A stretch of DNA of 64,000 nt. It comes from Brachypodium distachyon (taxonomy: Eukaryota > Streptophyta > Magnoliopsida > Poales > Poaceae). The notes beneath the pieces were generated by a model. The model did not search any database and was not told where the DNA came from. It worked only from the letters and a program-made list of their open reading frames with translations. Position numbers and translations under genes: made by a program. This document shows, piece after piece, positions 1 through 11,444 of this stretch. The stretch covers positions 29,401,584-29,465,583 of the forward strand of contig NC_016134.3 of NCBI RefSeq assembly GCF_000005505.3, given 5' to 3'. The stretch's first letter is position 1. The number at the start of each line of letters is the position of its first letter.

Positions 1-957
1 TTTAAATTGATACCATTTTATTCGAATACAAAATACATATTTATGGTTATGATTTGGATCATATAAGTCTCATAATAATGGAGAGCAGTTGCTGACCATG
101 AATCCATGATCCTACCGATGTAGAACTACTAGTAAACCATAGAAATGGATAAGGCCTGGGTTTTTTTTCACCTCTTCTCATCTGAATCAAATAACTAACT
201 ACATTGTGGACTGTCTGAGCTTACCACCACCTCCAGAGAATGCAGACATGGTTCGTAGTTGAGACCCCTTGACCGATCCAGAGTAGAGTTGAGACCCCTT
301 GACTGATCCATAAGTTCACTTGGTATTCCAGCTTACAATTTCAGCAGTGCCATCTGAGCAAGCAGGACAGGAAGTATGCCAATTTAAACCACAATTCAAG
401 CTATCCCAATGTGTAGGGTGAAATACACAATAAGCATTAACAGCAACGTCCAGCAGTGACAACAAATTAAGGGGAATTTTGCCAGGATCCTTTGCAAACC
501 GCAAGTTCTCTATTCCAACCGATTCACTGAACTTGTTCAAGTCACTGTTGTGTTTGATCTAGATGTCCTTCCAAGTAAATCTGGCATTTCTTTTTCGAGA
601 TCAGTTTATCAATTTCTCGTATTATGTTACGGTTTTGCTAAATCTCAGGCAACTGAGAAATAAGGAAATAGCTTATTTCTTGGTCGATCTTTTTTCAGCC
701 GTCCGATTTGCTGATGCCTCAAGATTCATGCCCCTGGCTGCCTGAGCAACGGGCTGACGACTGCCTGCTGCTGTTTGTATCGGGAATAGATGTTGTGGGC
801 TTTTTTAGGTGTGTGTGTTGGACTTTAGATGTGAGGACGGGTTTGGAAATGGGCATGCTTTTCGTTTTTCTAGGCTCTCACGTGGTTACTGGCACCATCC
901 TGAGAAAAAAGATCGATGGAGGGGAGACGGAAAGTCCCATGAGCAGTGCCCGTCGGT
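1..957. other. no gene recognised
   Basis: AT-rich sequence with only short frames lacking convincing protein character. It may hold downstream sequence of a gene outside the window. A stretch near 645-690 resembles the ends of the 179-bp element described at 27062 and 52211. Confidence 0.5.
258..310. repeat. 23-bp direct repeat, two copies
   Basis: A 23-bp sequence beginning GTTGAGACCCCTTGAC occurs at 258-280 and again at 288-310 with one mismatch, a period of 30 bp. No function is evident. Confidence 0.85.
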
Positions 958-959
958 AA

Positions 960-2955
960 TTTTTGATTTCATTTTTATTGGCAATGTGTTTTTAGTGTGA
1001 AATTTTAGTTCATTTTTATTTTTTACGATACCCCAACTCAGTTGCACATTCGAATGAAAAATGTGCAACTAATATTATTTTTGACTTCTCCCTATATAAC
1101 ATACTAATCCGCGATGTGTTTTTAGGGTGATTCTGAGTTTACTTTTTTTTTATGAAAACCTAGCTTGGTTGCACATTCTAATGAAAAGTATGCAACTAAT
1201 TTTATTTTTTTGGTGTTTCTCTATATATCAGATGAAATCTAGCGTAGTTGTACATTGGGAGATGTAAGTTAGTAGCCCAGTTGCGCGCTTTGAGTTCTAT
1301 TGTGAAACTCTCTTTTTTTTGGCATGGGGAACAAGATGTGTTTCTGTGGTGGGGGGACCTTAATAGGTTACGAAGCTCAGTTGCACATTCCGACAAACAA
1401 TGTGCAACTAAGGCTCTCTTTGTGTATTTTCCTATATGAACTTGGTGCTTTATTTTTGTTCAATATTCTTTTTGACAAATCAGTAAAGATCAAATAATCT
1501 CAATTCATGGATATTAGGTAGTAGCCTACTTGCACATTTCAAGTCAAAGTGTGCAACTAGGTTTTTTTCTTTCAACGGGGTGGCGTCGTAAGGCATGCAA
1601 ATAGGGCTGCTACGGGTGCTTATTGAATGTGTTTTTAGTGTGATTTTGAGTTTCACTTTTATTTTTACGGAACCCACATTCGAATGAAAAATGCGCAACT
1701 AATATTATTTTGATTTTTCCCAGTATTTGAAAACCCTATATGAAATCATATATTGAGCGTGATTTAGAACTTAGTTGTTTTAAAACACTAGCTAAGTTGC
1801 ACATTCCGACAAACAATGTGCAACTAAGGCTCTCTTTGTGTTTTTGTCCTGTATGAACTTGGCATTTTTATTTTTGTTCAATAATCATTTTGGCAAGTCG
1901 GAAAGGATCACATAATCTCAACCCATGGATATTAGGTAGTAGCTTAGCTGCACATTTGGAGTCATAGCATGCAACTCGGTTTTTTCTCTTTCAACAGGGC
2001 AGCAGCGCAAGGCATGCAAAGAGGGATGCTGTGGGGCGCTTATTGGCGATATGTTTAGTGTGATTTCGAGTTCATTTTAACTTTTAGGAAACCCAACTCA
2101 GTTGCCCCTTTGAATGAAATACGCGCAACTAATATTATTTTTTGACTTTTCCCTGTATATTATATGAAACCCTATATGAAATCATATAATTGAGCGTGAT
2201 TTATAGAGCTCAATTGTTTTACGAAGCACTAGCTAAGTTGCACATTCCTATGTGTGTTTTTATGTATGAACTTGGCGTTTTTATATTTGTTGAACATTCT
2301 TTTTGACAAGTCGGAATGGATCACATAATCTCAACCCATGGATAGTAGGTAGTAGCTCAGTTGCACATTTCGAGTCATAGATTGCAACTCGGTTTTTTCT
2401 CTTTCAACAGGGCGGCGGCGCAAGACATGCAAAGTGGGATGTTGCGGGCGCTTATTGGCGATGTGTTTTTAGTGTGACTTTGAGTTTATTTTTACTTTTA
2501 GGAAAACCAGCTCAGTTGCACATTCGAATGAAAAATGCGCAACTAATATTTTTTTTTGGCTTTTCCCTCTATATTATATGAAACTCTATATGAAATCATA
2601 TAATTGAGCGTGATATTGAACTCAATTGTTTTACGAAGCACTAGATAAGTTGCACTTTCCGACAAACAATGTGCAACTAACGCTCTCTTTGTGTATTTTC
2701 TTGTATGAACTAGGGGTTTTCATTTTTGTTCAATATTTTTTTTCACAAGTCGGAAAGGATCACATAATCATTTCAAGTCATAGCGTGCAACTCGGTTTTT
2801 TCTCTTTCAACATGGTGGCGACGCAAAGCATGCAAAGAGGGTTGCCGCTGGGCACTTATTGGCGTTGTGTTTTTCAGTGTTATTTTGAGTTAAATCTTTT
2901 TTACAAAACCCAGCTCAATTGCGCATTAGGATGAAAAATGTGCAAGTAATATTAT
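960..2955. repeat. ~417-bp tandem repeat rich in TTGCACATT hairpins
   Basis: About four and a half copies of a unit of roughly 417 bp. Each unit holds three marker blocks, and each marker is an inverted repeat GTTGCACATT / AATGTGCAAC (perfect or decayed) around a 9-11 base loop. Block A (loop CGAATGAAA) lies near 1041, 1677, 2096, 2514 and 2917; block B (loop CCGACAAAC) near 1380, 1796, 2230 and 2645; block C (loop TCGAGTCATAG-like) near 1529, 1948, 2363 and 2785. Copies differ by substitutions and small deletions, so the array is not recent. No long reading frame runs through it. The family was not recognised. Confidence 0.85.
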
Positions 2956-2984
2956 TTTAGGATGTGTCTTGGTACCTATGTTTT

Positions 2985-3640
2985 TTTGGGTGAGTTGCAC
3001 ATTACCTCTCCAAATGTGTAATTAAGTTTTTTGAGATGTGAATTGCACATTAACTCTTTATATGTAATTGAGATTTTTGTGTGTGGGTTGCACATAACTG
3101 AAACTTAATATAATTTTTTGGGTGAATTGCACATCACTTCTCCTAATGTGCAATTAATTGTTTGGGTTAGTTGCACATTAAATATATTGATGTGCAATTG
3201 AGGTTGTTAATGTGTGATGTGTGTATGACTGAGATTTAAACGTATTTCTTCATTGCTGAGACTTAAGAGAAATTTTTTTAAGTGAATTGCATATCATCTC
3301 TCCTAACGTTCAATTTGTTTTTGTGGGTGAGTTGCACGTTAAGTATATTGATGTGCAATTGAGTTGTTTTATGTGTGATTTGTGCATGACTGAGATTTGT
3401 ATTTTTTCACGACTGAAACTTGAGAGTATGTATTTATGTGAATTGCACATCACCTCTTCTAATGTGCAATTTTTTGGAGGGTGAGTTGCACGTTAAGTAT
3501 ACTGATATGAAAGCGAGTTATTTTAATTGTGATTTGTGCATGATTGAAATTTAACTGCATTTCTTCGCGACCGAGACTTAAGAGTATTTTCTTAGATTAA
3601 TTGCACATCATCTCTCCTAATGCGCAATTTATTTTTTCAT
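2985..3640. repeat. ~158-bp tandem repeat with the same hairpin core
   Basis: About three and a half copies of a unit of about 158 bp, marked by ATTGCACATCA near 3127, 3287, 3440 and 3601, each followed within about 15 bases by TGTGCAATT or a variant. A second hairpin per unit (near 3168, 3330 and 3484) has the form TTGCACRTTAA...ATGTGCAA. The core is that of the adjoining 417-bp array, but spacing and loops differ, so the two arrays look like separately amplified relatives. Confidence 0.75.
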
Positions 3641-4129
3641 TTTTTTCTTACATGCTTTTTTTTGGTGTTAATCACAACGGTTGGTGTGAGTTTACTTCAT
3701 CAAAGTCTTTATCTTCCAATAATTCTCTCTAGACGGGACCCAAGTCGCACATTTGTTTTTTCTTTTTTGCTAGAATTGCTTGGTCCGTTTTTCTTTTATG
3801 TGTTGTCTTTCAATCAGAAAAAGAAAAGAAAAAAAAAGCCCACACAAGCAAGCAAAGGCCCAGTCGGAAGGTGGGATTTGGCTAATACACACACGCACAC
3901 CCGATATACCAGCCCAAAAAACAGCCCAGCTAGCCACAGACAAAAAGGCCAAACATGGCAAGCCCAAATAAGAAAAAGCCTCCTCTAAAAAAAACAAGAA
4001 AAAGCCCAAACACTCACCGTACGTGCGCTGAGGAGATCGTGGGGATCGATCCAGATTTGGGCTACGCATTGACCGAGAAACTGTTGTTTGTCTGTCGCCT
4101 GAGCGATAGTCGGACCCATTATGTTAACC
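3641..4129. other. no gene recognised; GCCCA-rich segment
   Basis: A T-rich then A-rich stretch, followed by a segment (about 3835-4010) with many GCCCA/GGCCCA words and a short CACA run. GGCCCA words are common in plant promoters, but no gene start was found next to them. Confidence 0.4.
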
Positions 4130-4680
4130 AAGGTGATCAGTAGCACCTTGCTGAATTATTGCCTCCCATCCACGGTCTTCCGCGGCTTCCATGGGTTTGT
4201 TAGGGTGTGTACAATGAGATGATGTCAGCCTTTTCTTAACGATGTCACATAGGATAATTGCTGACGTAGAAAAGAGAGGAATGAAAAAAAAAGGCTTGAG
4301 CCTTCTCTTAATTAAAAGATGATCTCTTCACAAGAATGATAAGGCAATTTTCCATTATACGAGATTTCACATTTTTCTTAACATTTATTTAGTTAATTTA
4401 TTCATCAAAGCATTAATTGTAAAAATGACACTAAGAGATACCTATTGTACAACATGTTTTATTGTCTTTTTTAAATGACGTGTAACACATAAGAAAAGAC
4501 AGTTTTATCAACCATCGTACATCCCCTTATACCTATATCGTATCAAGTTACAATCTGTGAGTTGTCTGCAAGCATGTCCCATGGTTTCCTTGAAGATCAT
4601 CTCGGGTACAACAAAACTATCTGGACACAGTGCAGGCTGAAAAACCTGCAGATAAGCACAGTATTGTGACAAGCTGTTGG
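4130..4680 (-). pseudogene. DUF594-family gene fragment, split by a MITE
   Basis: Read on the minus strand, 4527-4675 and 4130-4202 match consecutive parts of the intact DUF594 gene on the plus strand (about 10722-10960), with scattered substitutions. The two pieces meet exactly at a TTA that is duplicated on both sides of the MITE at 4203-4526. The matching position in the intact paralogue (TAA near 10868, sense strand) has no insertion and so serves as an empty site. Similarity fades left of about 4130 and right of about 4680. It is a partial relic of a former third family member. Confidence 0.8.
4203..4526. mobile_element. Tourist/Harbinger-like MITE, TTA target duplication
   Basis: A 324-bp AT-rich element with imperfect terminal inverted repeats: GGGTGTGTACAATG at the left, and the complement GGGGATGTACGATG at the right. 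It is flanked by TTA on both sides (4200-4202 and 4527-4529). TTA/TAA duplications and ends beginning GGG are typical of PIF/Harbinger-derived Tourist MITEs. It has no coding capacity. It lies inside the DUF594 gene relic. Confidence 0.8.
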
Positions 4681-5047
4681 AGAAGAGTTAGTATTCAACC
4701 ATCTGGTTTGGATATAAACAGCTTTTACAATATGCCAACAATTTTTGTTGGGCCTGTCAAGGGCTTATGGCTTAGAATTTGCAACCATCCTGGAAATCCT
4801 GTCCATAAGCTACGTTTAGGATTCCAAATGGCAGCAGCACGCCTTTATATATAGTTAGAAAGGCCGAAATTTTGCCTCCATATTATTTGATATTTCTTAT
4901 AAGTCGTCTAAAATGCATAATAGTAGCTGCTTACAATTCGATGAAGACATGTTCATATCCGAGGAGTCGGAAAGAAGTTGAAACCAGACAAGACCAACAG
5001 CCATGAATGAATCACACACACAGCCATGAATAGTGCTGATCACTTGA

Positions 5048-7512
5048 TCAGGCAGCGTTGAGGTCAACAGGGTCAAGAAGCTGCTGGCCATGGTCGGTGT
5101 CTGCACCGAGGAAGCCGGCGTGCGACAGCAGAGCCCAGAGGTGTGTCGTCAGCTCTCCCCGCCCTTGGAGGTGTATCCGATGCTTGGCCGCTATTGTGGA
5201 CGCCGACAGGTGCAGGAGGAACCCTGCCCAAAACTTACCTAGGCTCTCCCACAGGTCCTCCTTGTCGACGGCACCATATGTGGACATGAGCTCCATCGAC
5301 AGCTTCGTGCCGATCTTGATGATAGACGGGCCATTCTGCTCGTCAGGCACCCACGCCGCCGCGACGAGCGTGTTGTGGACCTCCCCCAGCGTGCGGCAAC
5401 CCCTCAAATCGTAGTTGGCCCCTTCACGCACAGCGTCGAACACCTTGTCGGCCACAAGCCCGTTATCCGGCACCAACGCCTCCGTGACCAGGTAGGCACA
5501 GTAGTTGGACAGGCTCACCACCGTGGCATAATGCGCCTCGAGGCCCCGAAGTAGGGTGGACGGCAGGTTCAGCATGTACAGGTCGCCTGGGGATCCGGTG
5601 GCTTCCTCTCCCAGCAGCAGCAGCAGCAGCTTGATCTGGCAGAGGCTGGTGGCAACATGCCAGACCAGAACCTTGTGGGTGTCGCCGGCCTTGAGTGCGT
5701 GGTAGATAGTGCTGATTTTGGACTGCAACGATCTCTTTTCAGCGAAGGCCTTCCAATGGTGCGACATGAGTAATTTGTTTCTCTTTTTCTGAGCCAGAGA
5801 TGCAGATGATGAATTGTTCGTCTTCCCATCTTCCGCCAAAGAAGACGCGGCACTCAAGGCTTGGTTTAGTGACTCAAATATCACCTTCTTTATATTGCTT
5901 CCCAGCTTGACCGACCTGGCAAAGCAACGATATATGTGTTCATCTTGAAAGATAAAACTACAATCTGTTCCAAGCTACATTTATCTGTACACTTTGGATC
6001 AAGTTATGTACTACTCATTTGGGTGGTGGTAAATTAAGAAGGGAAATGTGTTGTTAATTAGAGTTGTATATACCTTGAGCGAAGTCGTCTGTTTGGGGTG
6101 GTTTTAACTTGAGCTCCAATTAGTAGGTTGTACTGTTGGATCTTCTCATCCCATTGTCCCCTCCAGACAAGCCAGAACATGATCCTTGCCGCCTTCTCTG
6201 TCATCCAGCGCTGTAGCATCGGCACCCACCCTGTTGGACGCTGTTTCTGCCGGATGTAGTTGCAGACGATCAACACCTTGGTCCACTGTGACAGCACGTA
6301 AACGCCAATCTCCCACATCTCCCTGCAGACCATGATCAAGATGATCCAGCGTGTGACCAACACACCATGGGTGATCTTGGCGAGGCGGCCGCCGGCAGTG
6401 ACGGCGGTGGTTTCTCGAGGCAGGTCATGGACAGCGTAGGCCAGGTACGAGGCTGCCGAGGTCATGAGCAGCGACAGCATCAACCTCTGCGTGGGGAAGC
6501 CGGCGGCAAAGACGACGGCGTGTTTGCTGTAGGACAAGTCCTGGAGGAAAGAAAGCTCGACCTCCGTGACTCGGAACACCCTCTCGTGGTTGTCATCGAG
6601 GATAATTTGGGATATGAGCCGCCTCATGGCCGGGTGGTCGGCCTCCGGGATGGGGAAGTCAAAGAAGCGGCGGCGGAGAAGCTTGTAGAGTGCGAAGGAG
6701 AGGCACACGTCCTTGAACCGTCCGTCGGCATCCTTGCTGAGCAGCCTGTCGCCGCTGTCATGGTGGCTCCACACCTTATCCAGTGTGATGAGCTCCTCTG
6801 GCCTCGTATTGTCCAGCTGGAACCTAAAGCTAGGCCTCTCGATCTTCTTCACCTGCTCATCTTCGCCGAGGACCAAATACCTGTACCCGACCATTGTCTT
6901 TGGGCAGGCGTCGTGGTCAGCGTGCTGCGACGATGATGACGCCATGTAGTCGCCGACGAGCTTCATGTTGTCGGTGCTGGCACCCTCTGCGCTGTCAGAT
7001 GACACGTAGTACCAGATGATGCGCGAGGCATGGATGGACCAGATGATCCAGAGGGGTACCTTGAGGTACATGGCCGTCTTGGCCCGGAGCTGGTTGGCCG
7101 ACCACAGTGAGGTGAGCAGGTCGACGGTGGACATCTCCTGTGGCTTGTACGGCCGTCCAATGCTGACGCTATCCTGCATGGTGACGATGAGCACGGCCCA
7201 TACCTGGAACAGGTCGTTGGTTGCAGACCCTTGCTCGGAGGTAGACGGCTGCATGAGCCCCAGGCTGTAGCTCACGGAGTAGTGGCTGAGAATCCGCAGG
7301 ATCTGGACGCCCGGGTTCACGTACTGGGAGGACACCATGAACCGGGGCCCCATGGAACCCACGGCGAACTTCACCAGCAACAGCCACGTCGACGCCATCA
7401 CCCAAAACTCCACGCTGGCGGCGCGGGTCGTTGGGTCATGACGGAACAGCTCTCGCACCGTCTCGAGGATGGATTGAAGGAACTCGAACAACATGTTATT
7501 CGCCGGCATCAT
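5048..7512 (-). CDS. DUF4220/DUF594 membrane protein (2 exons)
   Basis: Coding exons read as complement of 6074-7512 and 5048-5915, with intron 5916-6073. The donor GTATAT and acceptor CAG fit, and phase is kept (AG|G gives Arg). The product is about 768 residues. The N-terminal part has several hydrophobic segments, as in DUF4220. The C-terminal exon carries the family signature HVATSLCQIK near 5640-5670 and a WALLSHAGF segment near the end, as in DUF594. These are large plant-specific families, expanded in grasses, with no established biochemical role. I chose ATG 7512; a second ATG follows directly. The gene is transcribed away from its paralogue at 8925. It appears intact. Confidence 0.85.
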
Positions 7513-8924
7513 ATATCTCTTGATCGGCGATGACAACGACGACGACGCACTAGCTAACTAGCCTCCTCAATTAGTGAGAAAGCTAAGTACTCATCAGTTA
7601 GCTAGCTACTGCCTACTAATATTGTTCTCCCTGACGTACAGGCAGCGCGCCCCTAGACCTGATCAGAGCATCTAGCTAGAGCTCTCTTAGTCAAGATCCG
7701 TACGTTTTTCCAGATCACGCAAAATATATTAGCCACTTACTCGAAATACTATGTTCTTGACAATATAATTGTAAGGAGTGACTATCCACACACCGTCGTG
7801 GTTCTGTTCTTGTATGCTTTTAGTTAGCCAGTGTTTCTAGATCTGGATCAACCATTTGTTTCTGAATGAATAATATATATGGGGACTTGACTACAGCTTG
7901 GCGTTTGTTTAACAAAGGTTTAGCGCAATCCAAAAGATTCCCCTGCATGGAAAGCTTCAGAAAAAGCGCCCCGTGGTTGACATAAAATGTGACATCACAC
8001 ATTCGTCCATGAATTACGTAGCAGAAAGTACGTAGTGGGCAATCTAAAACACTGAGATAGTCAAGCAAGTTAAAAATTCGTGACCAGTAGGGAGACGTGA
8101 ATTGCCACATGACAAGGTTTGTGAAGGACTTGAGATTTTGGTGTAGTCCGTGTCATTCTAAACCACACATTTGGAGCATCTTCTTTTCCTATTATCATGA
8201 GAGTATTGTTTGACCTTCTGTGTTTCCCTTAGCTTTACTGAAGAACCCTATGACTTGTACTATATGCCAATTGGCAACTGCATTTGCATCTGCACGTGAC
8301 TAACATGACTTCCGGGTCTACTCCATCTGGTCTTGATATTTGTTCTGACATAAAATATTCAAGGCAATACAGGAACAATGATCTTTCAATGTAATACATG
8401 CATGTAAGAGGGGAGTTTTTCCCTTCTCTTTTGGTTCTTTTTTATTTTTGCAGTCTCCATCTCCTACACGTGCACTCCTAGACTTGTGTTAAAAACAATG
8501 AATTGGTGAAGAATCTTGTTTATATATGGAGCAATAGTAAAATCCTGGTTCGACAGTGGAAGCAGATAAATAATTTTGAATCACTTCCACTTCGCCTACT
8601 AGCTAGCTAGCTAGTTGCACTATTTCTCTTTTCTGCTTGCAGGCATCTCACGTGAACAAGAAGACTGTAATTAATTACCTACTCTGATTTGGAGGCCATA
8701 CGCTGGCTGCAGCTCCCCAAGAAGAAGAAGAAGAAACCCTTTCCTCTACGGGATCAGAGGCAAGAAGGGTTGTTTGGCCTGGGCAGCATTTCAATCAGGT
8801 ATACACATGTATTAGCTAAATATGTTGTTCTGCTGTTTGCCGAGCCTTAAAATTAACTTGATATTTGAAAATGTTCCATTTCTACATCTTTTGGTCAGTT
8901 CGAAACTTCAGCGAGCTTAAAAAG
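7513..8924. promoter_or_regulatory. shared upstream region of two divergent DUF594 genes
   Basis: A 1.4-kb AT-rich interval between the two divergent starts; it must hold both promoters. On the plus side, an untranslated leader may be spliced: donor AG|GTATAC near 8799, acceptor TTCAG near 8911, followed 13 bases later by ATG 8925. No clear TATA element was assigned. Short frames inside show no family resemblance. Confidence 0.45.
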
Positions 8925-11444
8925 ATGAAGATGGTTGACGTCGGCGGAGTGATTGCATCCTTATTCATCATGCTGAAAGAGGACATCTATGTCCTGATCC
9001 GCATTGAAATCCTGGTGACACTGGTGACGGCGATGTTCCTGGTGATGTTCATCATGGACTTCTACCGGTGCCGGTCTCGTGGCTCCATCATCATCACGGC
9101 CTTGAAGACCGTCGATGGGCTGTCCGATCAGATAGTGGTGTATCTCCTAGGGGTGATGCAATCTGCAGAATTCGATAACCATCTCTTTGCGGTCTGGGCC
9201 GTGGTGCTGGTGAGCCTCCGTGCGAGCCTCGGCTACCTCTCCGGGTACGGCATCCCAGACCGCGAGCGGCGGCTCACTGAGGTGGCAAACGTGGCAAAGT
9301 TCCTGGCGGTAGGAATATTGAATGGGACACGCCGCTTGGAGTTCACCAAACCACTCTGGTCATTGTGGGCCATTCTGCTGCTAAGGAGCCTGTATAAATT
9401 TTTTGCCGGTCAGAAGGCTATATCATCCTTGTGGCATGGCCGGAGCTCGGAGTTCCTCCCTGAGTACATGCGTGCCTTGCCCGACGACAGTGAAGAGAGC
9501 AGCACTGACAATGGTCCTCAAAAGTACCTGATTTACGGAGAGTACAGACAGAAGATCGACTTGAAGAGGCCTGGGTATACTCTGCATCTTAAAACCATCG
9601 AAGAGAATTCGCTCATCACACTGGACAAGGTGACAAAATGCAAGGAGCAGCTGATGAGATCTGACAGCAGATACAAGGATATGACCATTGCCTTCACACT
9701 GTCCAGGCTGCTTCGCTGTAGGCTTGAAGACGTGACGCTGCACAGAGAGAAAGCTCTAACGACACAACACCTAATCACTTCAGAGATCACCGTTGGTGGG
9801 CTGGACAGCAACGCAGAGAGAGCATTCAGAATCCTGGAGCTGGAGCTTGCATTCGTCCGAGACTACTTCTACACCCTTTACCCGATGGTCTTCTGGCAAG
9901 GTCTTTTTTCTCTTTGTTTCAGCCTCCTCCTTTCCATGGCGACCTTTTCTGTCGCGTTTTGGCTGGCCCTGGGCATCCGCGAGGTCTACCAACCCCCTCA
10001 AGAAACACTTGTGCTCTGGGTGCGTGGATGGAACGTGGATGCTGTCATCACATGGGTGTTCTTGTTCTTCATGATGTTCAAGGAGGCCTGGGAGATGGTC
10101 ACATACGTGCTATCAAACTGGACAAGGTTACTCCTTGTGTGCAAGTACGTGCAGAAGAGCTCGCCTGATGCTCTCATGGAGAATCTGACAAAATCCATTT
10201 TCAAGTCCAAAATTGCCAACCCATGGCACGGTTGCATCGACCAGTATGACTTCTTGGAGTCATATACTTACAAGCCATCCTTTTGGAAGCTGGCAAATGC
10301 CCTTTCCATGGGTAAGGTTCCCAAGAAAACTGATGGAAAAAAGTGTGGCAAAGCTATCAAGATCCCTCAATGTGTAAAGCCAGCAATCCTAAATGCGCTC
10401 CTCCGCTTAGGCCTCAACAGCCCTCAGCTGCCCAAAGAAATCCCATATCTGACGCAGAGTGGCTCACCAGTCGATCAGTTCACACGGTACAGCTGGGCCT
10501 ACCTTGAGCTGCATACATGCTCTCAGGTCATTCTGGTGTGGCACATAGCGACCAGCCTCTGTGAGATCAAGCTTGCACAAGATCATGGAATTGATTTAAC
10601 CAACCCTGGGTTCCTGCGGTCTGCCTGGTCGTATCTGTTGTGCCGCTGCACTTCGCAGCCATACCTTGTTGGCAAGAGCAGCAATCTGCATGAATCACTG
10701 GAGACTAATTACCATGTCGCGAAAAGCTTGTCACAGTACTGTGCTTATCTGCAGGTTTTTCAGCCTGGACTGTTGCCAGATAGTTTTGTTGTGCCCGAGG
10801 TGATCTTTGAGGAAACCGTGGGACATGCCCGCGAACGACTCACAGATTGTAACTTGATACGATGTAGGTATAACAAACTCATGGAAGCCGCAGAAAACTG
10901 TGTGGATGAGAGGCTCAGTATGAACATAATTCAGCAAGGTGCTACTCTAGGCAAGGATCTCATCAAATACGAGGATGAAGAAAGCCGTTGGAAGATTCTA
11001 GCTGGAGTCTGGGCTGACTTACTTGTGCACATCGCCCCCAGCTGGAATGCAGCAGATCACAAGAATAGCCTCGAGGCTGGAGGCGAGTTCATAACCCTCG
11101 TGTGGGCATTGCTTTGGCACTGTGGCATCGAGAAGAGCAGCTTGTGGGACAAGGGCGAAGCACCTGGAAGAAATGCTCCAGTACCTCTGGAAAATAATAG
11201 TACTGGAACCAGCAACAGTCAACCCGAGGAGGGGCAACAAGTATCTGAAATCAATGCTCAAGTGCTTCAGGGAAATAATACTGAAACCAGCAGCATTCAG
11301 CCTGTGGAGGAGCAACCCGATGAGGATGTTACTGCTGAAACCGACAACATCCAGCCCGTGGAGGTGCAACCCGATGAGGATGTTACATCGAATCAAACTC
11401 AAAGTGAGACTGAAGAAATATCTCCGAGCAACTCCACGAATTAG
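8925..11444 (+). CDS. DUF4220/DUF594 membrane protein (single coding exon)
   Basis: An uninterrupted frame of 839 codons. I start at ATG 8925 (MKMVDVGG); an in-frame ATG at 8871 exists but probably lies in a leader intron. The N-terminus holds hydrophobic segments (IYVLIRIEILVTLVTAMFLV and following). A central VFWQGLFSLCFSLLLSM segment and the DUF594 signature WHIATSLCEIKLAQ near 10540 match the neighbouring paralogue. Unlike that gene it has no coding intron. It ends in an acidic tail rich in Gln, Glu and Thr, with a duplicated motif (QPVEEQPDEDVT, then QPVEVQPDEDVT). Function unknown. The tail repeat is encoded by a roughly 57-bp imperfect duplication at about 11296-11390. Confidence 0.85.
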   Translation: MKMVDVGGVIASLFIMLKEDIYVLIRIEILVTLVTAMFLVMFIMDFYRCRSRGSIIITALKTVDGLSDQIVVYLLGVMQSAEFDNHLFAVWAVVLVSLRASLGYLSGYGIPDRERRLTEVANVAKFLAVGILNGTRRLEFTKPLWSLWAILLLRSLYKFFAGQKAISSLWHGRSSEFLPEYMRALPDDSEESSTDNGPQKYLIYGEYRQKIDLKRPGYTLHLKTIEENSLITLDKVTKCKEQLMRSDSRYKDMTIAFTLSRLLRCRLEDVTLHREKALTTQHLITSEITVGGLDSNAERAFRILELELAFVRDYFYTLYPMVFWQGLFSLCFSLLLSMATFSVAFWLALGIREVYQPPQETLVLWVRGWNVDAVITWVFLFFMMFKEAWEMVTYVLSNWTRLLLVCKYVQKSSPDALMENLTKSIFKSKIANPWHGCIDQYDFLESYTYKPSFWKLANALSMGKVPKKTDGKKCGKAIKIPQCVKPAILNALLRLGLNSPQLPKEIPYLTQSGSPVDQFTRYSWAYLELHTCSQVILVWHIATSLCEIKLAQDHGIDLTNPGFLRSAWSYLLCRCTSQPYLVGKSSNLHESLETNYHVAKSLSQYCAYLQVFQPGLLPDSFVVPEVIFEETVGHARERLTDCNLIRCRYNKLMEAAENCVDERLSMNIIQQGATLGKDLIKYEDEESRWKILAGVWADLLVHIAPSWNAADHKNSLEAGGEFITLVWALLWHCGIEKSSLWDKGEAPGRNAPVPLENNSTGTSNSQPEEGQQVSEINAQVLQGNNTETSSIQPVEEQPDEDVTAETDNIQPVEVQPDEDVTSNQTQSETEEISPSNSTN

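Noticed and set aside
960..3640. CRISPR-like array
   Set aside because: The repeats are long tandem units with internal hairpins, not short identical repeats with unique spacers, and the genome is a plant.
6367..6936. 189-residue plus-strand frame
   Set aside because: Antisense shadow of the DUF594 gene at 5048-7512.
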